This document shows, one piece after another, positions 1 through 12,400 of a DNA stretch of 64,000 nt. The DNA comes from Thamnaconus septentrionalis (taxonomy: Eukaryota; Chordata; Actinopteri; Tetraodontiformes; Monacanthidae), in NCBI GenBank assembly GCA_009823395.1, contig CM020503.1, forward strand, positions 5,052,001 through 5,116,000, read 5' to 3'. The notes beneath the pieces were generated by a model, which was not told the DNA's origin, ran no database searches, and was given only the letters and a program-made list of their open reading frames with translations. Positions within the stretch are counted from its first letter, which is position 1. Every line of letters starts with the position of its first letter. Both the position numbers and the translations under genes were made by a program.

Positions 1-3000
1 CGCCGCTAAGGTCACGCTGGAAGTCACCCCCCAATATTACCCCCCACCACCACAACCACGCGGTTTACACTCCCCGACATCCTCGCCTCTAAAAATAAAT
101 AAATAAATACATAAATAAATAGATAAATAACATCCGAGCACGCCTTGTCCTCCATCAGCGAACAGCTAAATACGATTTATGGAAAGTGACAGCAGCGCCC
201 GAGGCCCCCCGTTTTTTTTTTTTAATTATTAATATCAGAGAGTCCACAGGAGTCATCTCTCAATCCACCTGCGGAGGTAAGGGGGTTATTTGTTGTAGTG
301 CAGCCACTTACACTTTGATTCATTTGACAGCCGTCCCTCGTGTCCCGGCGAACAGCCGCGGCGGGGCCGCTGATAAGGAGGCTATTCCCAGCGATCCGGT
401 GACTTTGACCCAGCTTACAGGAAGGGACGTGCACTCGCTCACGTATGGTCGCAAATGGAGATAAAAAAAGAAAAAAAGAAAAAGTTGCGGCCAGAAGCGC
501 GCATCATTTCCTCCAAGTGCCTTGAGTCCTCTTATTGAGACGCCCCCTGACGGTCAAGGTCAAGGGGCACCCACCCTCTCCTCGACCCACCTCTCCGACC
601 CCCTCCCCTCTCCCAGCTCAACGTCTGTTGGCCTCAACTGAGAAAAAAAATGTTTTTAGGTTAAATGAAAAGGAGAAGGAATCCCAGTCTCCAGTCTCTG
701 CCGCTGCTTGTTACGCCAGCCTGTTTATTAAGATCTTTCAGATGTAAGTGTGAGTCTCCGAGTGGCGTGGCCGCGTTTATCATCCCAGGCATCTGTCAAC
801 GCCGCGCAGGGGTACGTGAGCCGCGGCGCCGCAATCTGCGCTAATTACGGCCTCACTGTGAAGCTTCCTCCGCGCGCCAGAGAACCTTCGCAGCAGCTCC
901 CCGGGCTGGACGGCGGGAGAGCAGAACAAATTAGTCTAATAGCTGCAAAGTGCCCGCTAAGCAGTGCCAGAGGCCAACTAGCCACAAACCTGCTCATGTG
1001 TGCCGGACGAGAACAGAGTGGGATGTGGCTCGGCCCGCCCGTTTGGCCGTGCAGGTTAGCTTGCGCTAGCATTAGGCTTTTCTTGTGTAATGTTTGCAGA
1101 ACGCCCAAATATGCCTGCGGTCAATAATTCAGTTGATGTTTGCTGTATTTGTGAGGAGCCTGGCTTTGTCCCCACCTGTTCAGAGGTGCGCAAGAGCAAA
1201 AAAGTCATGCTACTGTGGCAAGGTGCAGATGGCCCGGGCGGGCCTCGAACCCCAGGCTCCCGGGTAATAGTACTGCGTGCTAACCATTCGGCCAAAGGGA
1301 CATCCCCTTGGACAAGTAGCCAGGGCGCATGATCAATTGGAGGCATAGTGACAGGACTCTGAACTGTCACACTACTATATGCAGTCGTCCCTGCCACGCT
1401 GCTGCCTCAAAAGCAGTCTAACGGTCAAGAGGTGAGAGGTTATACCACGCACAAGGACGTACCGCTGCATCGGGATGAGGGCAGGAGAGGTACGGAAGTG
1501 TGTGTTGAGTTCATTCAGGATCAAACAGAAAGAAAGATAATCTGGGATTTCCGAGGTAGCATTTAGCTATAGTTTGAGATATTAAATAATTACTTGTCCA
1601 CATACTTGCACTGCAATATTGATCAGAATGGACAATCAGTGGAATCACACATCACCAACTCTTAACTGGTTGGAATTAAACATATTCATAAAAACAAGGG
1701 ACAACTTTCTGAACACGTAAACTTCTCAAAGATTCTCAGTTGCAAACTTGGTATCAACTTGGCGCTTTCAAAGCATCACACCGGAAAACATGCTAATGGG
1801 TTTTAGCCACGAAGAAAACATCTCATTTTCTGGACGAGCCAAAGTTGAACAAATGTGACTGGGATTCACCCTCAATTTATTTATTAATGAATATTCCATC
1901 TCACGTTAACACGCCCACCCCACCACCCACCACCACTAACACCTTTTCTTAATATATACCCTGAAAAATGTCATTACCGGAGTGGCACGAAACAGCTAGG
2001 CTAACAAAGTCATCTGCAAAATAAATGAAAAATATAATATTTAACATCACCAGGGAGTCATGTGTTTCTGTCTAAGATCGTGCCGCTATCTATTTGTTTA
2101 TCCCTGAGAATGAATCCGCAAAACCAAATTAAAACTCATATCTTTGTGCTCCCAGGCCAGCCAATATTCCATCCAATCATAATGGCGCACTGTAGAGGGA
2201 GTATTAATCTGTCGCACGTGTAGCCGGTGCAACTATAATCACATTCCGAGTGTAGATGGCGCAAGATTGCATTCTGATTGTGAACTGGCTTTAAAAATAT
2301 TTATCTTATCAGAACACCTATTTTTTTTAAAAAATGAATCAGATTCCTAATGTGCTGCTGCTCAGTGACATCACGCATTCAAGAAGCTGGAAAAGCATTT
2401 TCTGTTGTTCTGCAGGAAGCAGAGAGAAGAAGCAGCTTTTCGGATTCAATCTCCAAACTGACGGGCAAAGAAAATGAAGAGACGCAAAATTTACCAGCAG
2501 CAGCAGGCGAGCAGCAGGCAAGCTGGGAGCCGTTAGAGGACCGAGTCAGGAGGAGAGCACCTGACAACAAGGCAGGTTAACGAGAGCAGCAGGTGCAGCT
2601 CGTTAAGATCATCAGACATTGAGGGAACTGAGCAAAATCACTGTTAGAGAGGGTTTCAATCATGCCTGACTCTCTGGTTTGAATCCAGATATTAAGTCAA
2701 GTATGTCAGGCAAATGGCTCTGGCTCTATTACGACTTAAGGAACACACTTTTTTTTTTTAATATGCACACAGATGTCTTTGCTCACACTGGCGTGAGGAA
2801 AATAAGAAAGTGCTGCATTTGAACAGGAGACAGGTGGAATGACAGTGAAATTAATTTATTGTGTGACATGCAGGGTTTTTTTTTTTATTAGACATTTTTT
2901 ATTAGTTTTCTATAAACTGACAATAATGATAATTATGATAATATATTTTTTTTAATGAAGTTTTTTATGGTGGCCTTACTATTCAATATTCATTTTAGCA

Positions 3001-3032
3001 AGTCATACAGTTTTGCCATTTAACTGTAATTC
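1..3032. other. 3' flank of trrap, no gene recognised
   Basis: No coding exon with support on either strand. Contains an AAAT-type simple repeat at 91-130, a CpG-bearing patch about 760-920, the tRNA-like fragment at 1225-1305 and AT-rich sequence at 2740-2990. Confidence 0.5.
1225..1305 (-). repeat. degenerate tRNA-like sequence (tRNA pseudogene or SINE head)
   Basis: On the minus strand there is a good A box (TGGCCGAATGG) and a perfect B box (GGTTCGAGGCC) at correct spacing for RNA polymerase III. The acceptor and anticodon stems do not pair well, so it is not a functional tRNA by eye. No SINE body was recognised beyond it. Confidence 0.4.
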
Positions 3033-3404
3033 ACACTTACCGGCCACTTTATTAGGAGCGACAGGGTACATAACAACGCAGCTGGTGAGCAGACACATAC
3101 CCACCGGCTCCAAAGTTGGCTGCTTTGCACGTTCACAGATGCTATTATAGAGATGTTGATTGTTACTGCTTCCTTTATACGGTCCCCAACCAGTCTGTCC
3201 ACTCTGACCTCTGTCATCAAAAAGATATTTTCTTACACACAACTGCCCCTCACTCACTATTTTAATCTGTTTAGCACCATCCTCTTTGAGCCTTAAAGAT
3301 GGCAGTGATCTGATCAAGCAGATGCCTAGTCACCTCATCATCACGCCTGAATGCGTTGTCGCTGCCATTGTGTTGGGTGATGACTCTTTGCTGGTTTACC
3401 TGCC
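3033..3404 (-). mobile_element. decayed, internally deleted Tc1/mariner-type element
   Basis: One end carries CCGGCCACTTTATTAGG, the terminus of a Tc1-like family widespread in fish. The interior (about 3205-3260 and 3345-3380) resembles, with many changes, the antisense of the transposase N-terminal region of that family. Length about 370 bp against roughly 1.2 kb or more for a full element, so most of the transposase is gone. Family assignment is from memory. Confidence 0.55.
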
Positions 3405-3659
3405 TAAAACTGATCCACACTTCCTGTTCAGCCTCAGGGCTATTATGGTATGATGGATTTTCATTTAATATATTCAGAGTCACATTCCCTCACTTCTGCT
3501 TGCTCAGCTTTGTCTTCCACGTCTCCTTTTATTGTGAAAATCCATTTCAGGTCAGTAGTCCTGGCCATTAAAAAAAAGCCAGTGCTGCTGCCTTAATAGG
3601 AAAATACACACATTAAAAAATAAATAAATAAATAAATGGTGTTTACTGTTTAGATTTAC

Positions 3660-3936
3660 TTTACCAGCTCTAGAGTGTCCACCCTGAGACTGGTAGGTTG
3701 TGGGTTCGATCCCCTGCCGGGTAATACAGATGACTGTAAAAATGCTACCCATTGAATCCCTGCTTGGCACTCAGTATTCAGGGTTGGAATTGGGGGGTTA
3801 AATCTCCCAATGATTCCCGGGCACGGCACCACTGGTGCCTATGCAGCGCTCCCTCAGGGGATGATGGGTCAGTTGCAGAGGACAAATTTTGCATCCTTCG
3901 AGATGTGACAATAACTGGGACTTTAACTTGAACTTT
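3660..3936 (+). mobile_element. tRNA-derived SINE, V-SINE-like
   Basis: B box GGTTCGATCCC at 3703-3713, followed by a body with CTTGGCACTCAGTATTCAGG, GGTTGGAATTGGGGGGTTAA and AATGATTCCCGGGCACGGC, and a tail of ACTTTAACTTGAACTTT. This order and these motifs match the core of teleost V-SINEs. Diverged and probably inactive. Confidence 0.75.
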
Positions 3937-6655
3937 GCAGCACGTCTGTGCCGACGGCCACTGGATGGTGCATTGTGGCCCACCAGTGGTTCACTGCAAC
4001 ACCACCACCTCACACTAAAACAACTTGTAGATCAAATCAGGCAGTGAGGACCCTTTTTGAATAAGGTAAAATAACCTTATTCTTCATGGACTATTTTTTG
4101 TGTTTTAAGTTGTTATATTTCTTTGTTTTGTTTTCAAAAACTGTCAACCCAAATATGATAAAAGCAGATTTCTGTCAAAGAGTTGTGATGCCAGACGAGG
4201 GCTGTCCTCATTATTTGGTGCCATGTGGTCCAAATTACTGTTGGACACGTGTGATTTTGCTTTGCGTGTCGTTGCCAGGACCAAACAGGTCCTGCATTTT
4301 CGAAAACGATGCCAGAAACAAGACAGTCCTCTGCCCGGGCGGCTTAATTACCCCACGAGAGGCTCGTTGAAGAGGCGACGGGCTCATTTCCTCTGAGTTA
4401 TAGAGCTAACAAGTGCCATTGTTGTACCCACCCACACTAGAAACCAACGCAGGTCCAGCCATATTGGCACTTCCTAGTTATTTCTTTTTTTCCCAGAACC
4501 TGTCTGCTACTTTTTGAGTCAGGTCTCTTTCTCACTGGCACGTCATGGGAAGCAGGTTGCCACCAGCTGTTCCGTCCTGTCGCGCTTCTTCCTGTCACAT
4601 CCCTCTCGTATCGGCAGTAGCTGTCGTAGACGGGATGCACTAGGGACTCACACAGTTGGGTCAGCACTAATGAGTGGTGTTGTGAAACGTTTCCTTGAAT
4701 TTATGGCGGTGTACCTGCTGAATCCCCAGTAAGAGGTCCTGAAGTCTGAGACAGTTGGATTTCAATCACGTTGCCAAACTTTGCTGACTTCTGGGACACC
4801 TGCTGAATCTTTGCAGCGGGTGTGAGGACTGTCAAATCATATTCAAGTTCAGAATGTAATGCTTCAGAGAGGTGAAACATTTACTTCATCACCACCTGCC
4901 ACTCAGGGATGGCTTAAAAAAACAACAACACATGACCCATTTTTAACTTACCACTGTATCAGCGGTGACATTTTCTAATCCACCATTCAGAGGGAAAGAA
5001 TTCTATCCAATGCCAGTGCAATGGAATCCCATTGGGGCCAAAAGCTTAAAATTCACAGAAACAGGAAGAAGAAATGACATAACTTGCACCCATACTGCTG
5101 TTGTCATGTCATCCCTGTCCAGGTTGTCTTGAAAAGTTGACCCAGTACCACGTTTCTAGCTAAAACAGCCTCTGAAGACTAATAAATAAGTGACATGCTC
5201 ATGGGAGTTTAACAAGTTCAGGCAGCTCAAGGTTATAGGGGAAATTCTTTTTCAAATAGCATGATGTTATCATGCCAAAGTGTCTGAGGTACTTTGATGC
5301 ATATATACTGATATACGATAGTATGTTTCTAATGGTGTCATCAATTGTGTGAAATTCTTTCCCTCTGTGAAACCCCAGAACAGGTGCGTTTGAAAAGAGA
5401 GGTGAGGAGTACATTTGTCAAACTTTCAGTGAGCTATGCCTTTAAGTCAGTCACTCACGCCTAATTTCTCCATTCTGTCGAAACCCCTCTGTTCCCCGCT
5501 GATGAATCACCGCATTGCTGCATCCCAGCAGTCTGACGGAAAAGACGCTCACCGAATTGTCTTGTAAAATATGCGCCGTGGCGAGACGTGATGTGAAAAA
5601 CTTTTCGCCTAGGACCCAGAAATGTGATCCGCACAAGAGGTGAACACGCTTTCTGACAATTGCCAGGTAATGGGAGCTTTTTCCTCCCACATCCCGGGCA
5701 CACAAAGGGATTTGCTTTCACTGAAAATCTTTCCGCCCTTGTTCCAAAGCCATTTGGAGGTGTAAATCCTCCACGCCCCGCTCTCACAAGTCAAATTTAG
5801 CCCGACTCCCTGGATAATTTCTCCGATCCATTACCCAGCAAGCTGATGCGCCGCCGCGTTGTTGTGCTGTTGTGCCGCCGTCGTGCGGTTCCATCAGCTG
5901 CAAAACATACAATCAAGCAGAGGCGGTTTCAACAGACATGGAAGAATTTATTTGGCAAACAAGGGTTTTATTTGATTTCCTGTTGTGCCGCGGAGTACAG
6001 TGCTGGGAAAAAAAATTATGAAAAAAAAACAAACAATATTGTGTTCATTAGTTTATGTGCATTAGCAGGAGGGATCTAATGGTTTATGCATACGAGGCCA
6101 ACAGCGGAGGGCCCGGATGATTTAGGGTGATGCCCATTTTATGGAAATCAAAGCAAGAAATAAGAATAAATCTTGTAACGCACAGACTTCGGCACTCCTC
6201 TCGATTTTTTCTCCCCTCCCCACTTCCCCTCCACCTACTCCTCCCCTCCTCCTCCTCCTCGACTCTCTTCGATCCTTCTTTCACCTCTCCTCCACCCTCT
6301 TCTCTTGTTCCTGTCAGAACACATTAGGACGCCGCTAACGAGTGACTTAAATTAGAATCCCCCGCAGTCCCATCCAGGTGTGGGTAATGAGGTGGGGAGA
6401 TTGGAGATTGGGGCTCCGCCTACATTCTTTCATTCACTAAACAAAAGAGGAGGATCTTTCTGTGCGGGTGAACAACACTCCAAATATTTCCCCGACAACC
6501 CGCAGGTAAAATAAGGCGACAAGCAGGGGACGTCGCTGTCAGTGAGTGGAAACACAAACCACAGTCAGTCTGCCCTCAAACGACACTGCAAACCTTCAGT
6601 CGTTTTGTCGTATTTTGAGGAATTATCCTGGGAGCCGACTGGATGAAATGTCTGC

Positions 6656-6695
6656 CCATCCATCCATCCATCCATCCATCCATCCATCCATCCAT
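6656..6695. repeat. (ATCC)n microsatellite
   Basis: About ten tandem CATC/ATCC units. Confidence 0.95.
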
Positions 6696-7331
6696 TTTCA
6701 ATACCCACTTCTTCCTGAACTCCAGCAGGGTGACACCCTGCACAAGTCCGAAATATCTGTCAAACACCCACTCAGACATCTCAATGTTTCTTCATCCGGG
6801 ATGCTAAGGCCTCTGATAGGTGCAAGCAGAGACTTAACTCCATGCCAAACCCTCTTGGCTAGTCGCTACATGCTAGCACTCAGCTAAAATCTTGTGAAAG
6901 TTGATCGTATGTGACGTGAAAACATGTTGTCAACCGAGAAAAGCCTTCAGCTGTTCTGTGTTCTTCTCTCAATGTAACATCTGTAGCCATAGCCGCATCC
7001 GTGATAATGTGTAGAAGCAGCTACTGTGAAAAACCTGCTGTAGCTTTCTCTTGCCAGTCTTTTTGTCTTCCACACAGGACGGTCGGCTGCTTACGGAATC
7101 CACGAAAAGTTAAGACGAATTGAAAACACTTTCTGTTGACGGCCGGCAAGATGGATGAGTGAGCCTTCAGAGCCGCTGTTCAAGGTTATATTTGTTGTGG
7201 AGGTATGAGGGAGGAGTGGGAGGGGGCTGCAGACAGGCTTGATGAAATGGAAATTAAAGTTTGGAAGCTGCTGAAAAGCAGCCTTCCGCTGGCCGTCGGT
7301 GAGATCCGAGCCTCCTCCTCCTCCTGATGGG

Positions 7332-7372
7332 CTGTGATCTGTTATCGCCTCAGCGGCCTGTGATCTGTTATC
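7332..7372 (+). repeat. exact 15-bp direct repeat with GATA cores
   Basis: CTGTGATCTGTTATC occurs at 7332-7346 and again at 7358-7372. Each ends in TTATC, a GATA-factor core on the minus strand. Confidence 0.6.
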
Positions 7373-7556
7373 ATCGCGGTGGTCTGGCCTCTCACAGACG
7401 GGGCTAAGTAGGTGGTCTCCCTCCACTGGAGGTGGAAATGAATCCGGCCTCAGACTCCTGCTCCTTTCTTCTCACTTCATCACCCTGTTTGTCTCCCTCG
7501 TCTACCTGTCGGGGCCACCGCGCCTCGTCCGACATGATGGCCGCGACACGCAGCCT

Positions 7557-7557
<1 letters not shown>

Positions 7558-7593
<36 letters not shown>
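7558..7593. repeat. (GT)n microsatellite
   Basis: 36 bp of uninterrupted GT. Confidence 0.97.
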
Positions 7594-7595
<2 letters not shown>

Positions 7596-9135
7596 GAGTG
7601 TGTCTGTTCACCTATGCACCACAGAGCTTTTGCTCTTGCAGAAACTGCAGGATGATCAATCGGGCCGTGATTTTATTGAAACCGATTGCCTTGGATTCTC
7701 TCCCTCCGCCCGATTCGCCGCTCTGCAGCAGCCGAGTCAGCCAAACACTTGTGAGTCGGACATCTGCCTTCATCCATCGCCGTCCATCAAACCTCATCAG
7801 ACTCATCAGGATCATCAAAGTTCCTGGACGGGCTGACAGGGTCAAAAATTACAGCCATCTTCTCTGCGTGAAAGTTTTCAGGAAACTAATGCGATTGCCG
7901 CGGCTGCTCGCTGCCTCAGCATCTTTCTGCTCCGTAAGCAGTTTTATTTTTATTTTTTATTTTCTTTTACTGTTTAATTTGGGGGGAAGCAGCAGAGCAG
8001 CAGAGGCAGCTTCAGAGCTGGAGTTTTCCACACGTGTCGTTTAGCTGTCAGTCCGGGTCGAAGACGCAGAGCTTCCCCGCAGTCTTTTATTAAAACCTTA
8101 TCAAAGGGAGGAGCGCTGTGTGAGGATAATAACATTAGATGGAGTCGGCGGGCACCAGTCGCAATAACGCAGCAGAAACCAAACACCTGGATGGCAGGGA
8201 ATCAGCAGAGAATGGGCGAAATTAAACTGTCATTCAAGCACGCAAAAAAGAAAACTGGAGGAGTGATTTATTAATTCAGCCCAAACGTTTAGCTTAGCTT
8301 CGCAGAAAAAAAGGCCTTGCCGCAGGGATGACAACTTGTGTCCTGAATGTCTTCTTCTGACTCTCTGCCTCGCAAGTATCATCGCATTTGTTTAACATGG
8401 TGATAAAAACTGTAAAAGGAACCACCTAAAGTTTTACTGCCTTCAATTATTCTGGCAGATTTTAAGGCTGCAGTGCATTATACACTTTAATCTGTAAAAA
8501 GCCCCTTTTTACCAAGTAATAAAGTTATATTATCTTGAAAGTTTTAGCTTTGCTTTTTTTTTTATCATTTTACTGACTCGAGATCTTCATATATTGTAAG
8601 AAAAAACGCTTAACGTATCATAATAACTTTCCTTTCTAAGTAGAATAAAGGCTCCAAACATTTAAATTATACATGAATAGTTCTATTAAAGAGCACAGCA
8701 CTGCACAAGTTTGTCTGAAGCTCCAGTGTGATGTAAAATTCACTTTCACAAAATTCACAAAGAAGTTCCTATTTGTTTGTCAGTGAACTCCCCAGATTGG
8801 AGAAGAATCTACCCTGTATTTTCTATTTAGAATGTGTATGCTAAAGAAAATTACTAAAATCAACTCTTCATGATGTCACAAAGGGCACTTTGCCACTCTC
8901 TCTACTTGGTGACAGGGGTCCCAGCCTCAACCTGTCTCTGAGACCGCCTTTAAGAGCATCAACTTTAGCAGGAGGCTGTAAACAGAGTTTTGATTGGATG
9001 ATTAATCATGAAGGGCTGCATCACCTGTGGAATATTATGGGATATTGACAAAGGGCCACACCTTCTGCACAAAACTGTGGTCTCCACTGTCGCGGCAAGA
9101 CTCAAGATCTGAGTTGAGAAAACAAACAGATTTTA

Positions 9136-9162
9136 ACACACACGCGCACACACACACACACA
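9136..9162. repeat. (CA)n microsatellite with one CG interruption
   Basis: Alternating CA run broken by CGCG. Confidence 0.9.
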
Positions 9163-9353
9163 GTTGAAACTTACTGGTCAGGCTGGAGCAGCTCCACTGT
9201 GTTACTGTGTTGTTGTTGTTGTTGTTATTGAACATTGTCTCCACATTAAACAGCTTCCGTCTTCATCACTGGCTCCCTTCTGGACTCAGCGCCTCCCTGA
9301 GCCAGTTGTCTGCCTTCCTCTCAGGTACATCATCCTTCATCACCCCATTCCTG

Positions 9354-9414
9354 CCTCCACCCCTCCCTCCCTCTCTCCTTCCCTCCATCCTCCTCCTCCT
9401 CCTCCTCCTCCTCC
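9354..9414. repeat. polypyrimidine tract ending in (TCC)n
   Basis: C/T-only sequence (one A) ending in nine TCC units at 9388-9414. Confidence 0.9.
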
Positions 9415-12400
9415 ACACTCTGCTCCAATCCGCTGCCCACTCAAGCAGCTGTCAAGGTGAGGCAGTTTTACATGGTGAGGCTCCAATGCCCTTGTCCAAT
9501 TTCACTTTGGAGTGAAGCTGGGCTGAACATGCCAATCCTGATATTACCAAACAAATTAAATCACACTGGGGAGGGAAGGAGGGTGGGAGGGATGGAGGAG
9601 GGAAGAGTGGAGGGGGTGGGGAGACTAAGACGAGGGGCGTGTTGTCAAGCTGGTTGAGTAGTTCCCCTCCTCTCCACTCGGCCCACTTTGACGGGAACAT
9701 CCTGGGAGGAGAACGGTTAATTGGCACGGAATGGAAGTGAGGTCGCCGCTGGGAGTCGGCCCTCTTGCCCGTCGGCCGCGTCCGTGAAAGAGACGATGAT
9801 GGTGGGCAATTAGAGGCCTTATTAGAGATGAAGAGTGCTGCGCACAAGCCACAGCTGACGGAAGAGCCTGACGGATGAAACATCCGCCCGCGGGAGAGGC
9901 GATGCGTCGGCGAGCACCGCTGCTTCCATTCTGTCCGTCGGCGGCGACGAGCTGTGGCGCGTTGACCTCCAGCCCCGATGGGCCGAGGCGACGACAACGC
10001 TCACACGCAACGCACAACAGACTGACAACAGGTCACCACAGTCCTTTTCATAGTGTAGTGAGGCCCAGTCAGCAACACAATGACGGTAACAATAGTCAGA
10101 AACGATAACGTTCTTGGAACTGAATCCATTTTTTTCCGTTGCGACTTTTTTGTATTGCAATTTAATGTTTCAAGTTTTTGCTTGCAAGTTAAATTTTAGA
10201 CAAAATAATAGTTATTTTTTGTAAAATCTAATCAATGTTCAATGATCAATTACTGTCATTGGATTGATTAATGAAGTCATCAGAAAGTGCAGTTTCATAT
10301 TTGATACGCATATTTTAACACACTTAACCACCAAGATAGACATTTCTAAGTCTCTCAAAGAAAATATGATACAAATGGTTTTAAAGGATAATAGACACCT
10401 ACTAGCATGAAATGGAATAAATAAAAACATGGATGTGTTTTGGGAATGTATACACAGGAGGCCGGAATGTGGATCTGCCCTGGGTTTTCTTGATTTCCCC
10501 CTGACATCACAAGTGGTAAAAAGCAGATGTTAGCTTTCCTTTAACTTTTCCTTTTTAGTTTCAAACACAAAATCCAGCACTGCAAAGCCACATTACATTC
10601 TATGTAGACTAAGCTAAAGCATTAAACAACTTTGGCTCAAGAAAAAATCTGTTCAAGGGAGTTGGTCATATTTTGCAGGACATGTGGAAAAGCTCGGCAG
10701 GAGCCCACAGCAAAGCACAGCCAAGTTGAGCAACACATGAAATTGACTGCTTAACACATGCTCTCTTATTAAAGGCTTACAATATAAAAAAAAAGAGGTA
10801 AAAAAATGCAGCTATGGGATACATAAAGTATTTGTAATTATCAGCAGGAAAAAAAGCAGCAAGAGGAAGTGAGGATTCCCATGTCACAACTAAAACAACT
10901 CCTACACACACTATGTTGGAATTTACAGGCAGATGGAGGATGGCCACAACCTTGCTTCCTGTCTCAAAATAATTCCTTGCATTCTCACTGATTCATTCTC
11001 AGCAAGAAAAAGAAACAAATACTCAAAATACAATTTCTACTACAGACTTGCAGAAATTATTTTTTTGACCTAAATTCCTTTTTTTCCCCACAAATTTCTC
11101 AAGCTTATTCAATGTTCCAGAGTAATTTCGTTTTGTTTGTTTCTTTTACTTTGAAGACATACCAGGAACAAAATGTTGTAGACCTTGTCCTTGACATAAC
11201 AAACACATTTAATATAACAAACCCAGCAGGTTTTGGCTGTAAACTTACTACCATAGGATTGTACGACTGCACAGAGTCGCTGTTACATGCCATAGTAGCT
11301 TAACTGTATGAATAGTAACAGTCACAGTTCACTTTATCTTCAGTTTAGAATGAAATGAAGACCATCCGTCCTCCAGTTTCTCTCTCTCTCTCCCTCTGCC
11401 TTTCAAAACAATGGCAGGTGTTGCCGGCAGTCCACACACAAGATCTCTGAGGTGCTTCTCCCACTACGGCCCTGGTCTGAACTACCATCCCTTATTGTCA
11501 TGCGCGAAAACCAAGAAGAGCATGTTGGAGCTACATCGACAACAACTCCCGCATTCGTGTGAAGGAAGCCCCGGGTCAGTGTGTGCAGTGGGAACTCAGA
11601 GCTACGCAGTCAGTTCGACAGCGCAGGCATCGATTTCTGAAGCCCCACGATGTGTTCAATGCCGCTTGACACCGCGTGGATTCCAGCCAGTCAGCTGCTT
11701 GCTTGGTAAGAGCAGCGTTTGATCCGGGAGAAAGAAATGAAAAGGAAAATGAAGAACGGCCCAAAGGTTGTTGAGACTGAAGATACTGCAGATGATCCTC
11801 AATCACCTTGAAGTTCCGGGGTTACTGTGTTGGTTTTAACTTCCTAAATACTAAAAAATAAAATTTGATAAAGCTTCCACACTGAGGCACACCACCATCC
11901 GGCACCCTCACACACCCTCGAGTATGTGTCCCATAAATATGCTGGCGTGTGAAATACCCTTAACCAACACAACACGCACACTTACCCTAATACCACTTCA
12001 GCGGAGCGTTCGGTGCCAAGAGTGCTTCATAATTAATCACACACTTTGCCGCCGCCGCTGCGCACCACACTCCGCGGCTCACGTTGCCAACTGGCAGTAA
12101 ACAACAATGTAGAGGGATGATGTTTTGTTCTTACCTCAGCCTCGGCTCCAGTTGAGCCAGACGATTGCATCGTCGGCTGCCGATGTTGCAGAGTTAAGGG
12201 GAGGAGGAACTAACCAGTTTTTTTTTTGTTTTTTGTTTTTTTTAATTATTCATGATTCCACAACATTGTTAATCAGTGCATAACTAGCGGGCAGTGAAAT
12301 ATGCATTGACATGAGATTTTACAATCTGTCATTTATCTCAAGTATACATTGGTTAGAAAAAATAAAAAAATAAAAAAAAGGGCCCACAGTAAGCATTGGG

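Larger units (their letters stand above)
3937..9135. other. 3' flank of trrap, no gene recognised
   Basis: Unique-looking, moderately GC sequence with simple repeats at 6656-6695 and 7558-7593 and CT-rich stretches about 6195-6310. No splice-bounded conserved exon was found on either strand. Confidence 0.45.

Noticed and set aside
4086..4370. 94-codon plus-strand frame with several Cys
   Set aside because: No family recognised; preceded by AT-rich sequence with no promoter or acceptor support.
7562..8044. 160-codon open frame on the plus strand
   Set aside because: Starts in a GT microsatellite (Cys-Val repeat) and shows no domain.
9452..9997. 181-codon open frame on the minus strand in a CpG-bearing patch
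   Set aside because: Composition of Arg/Ser/Pro follows GC-rich sequence; no homology recognised and several overlapping frames are equally open.
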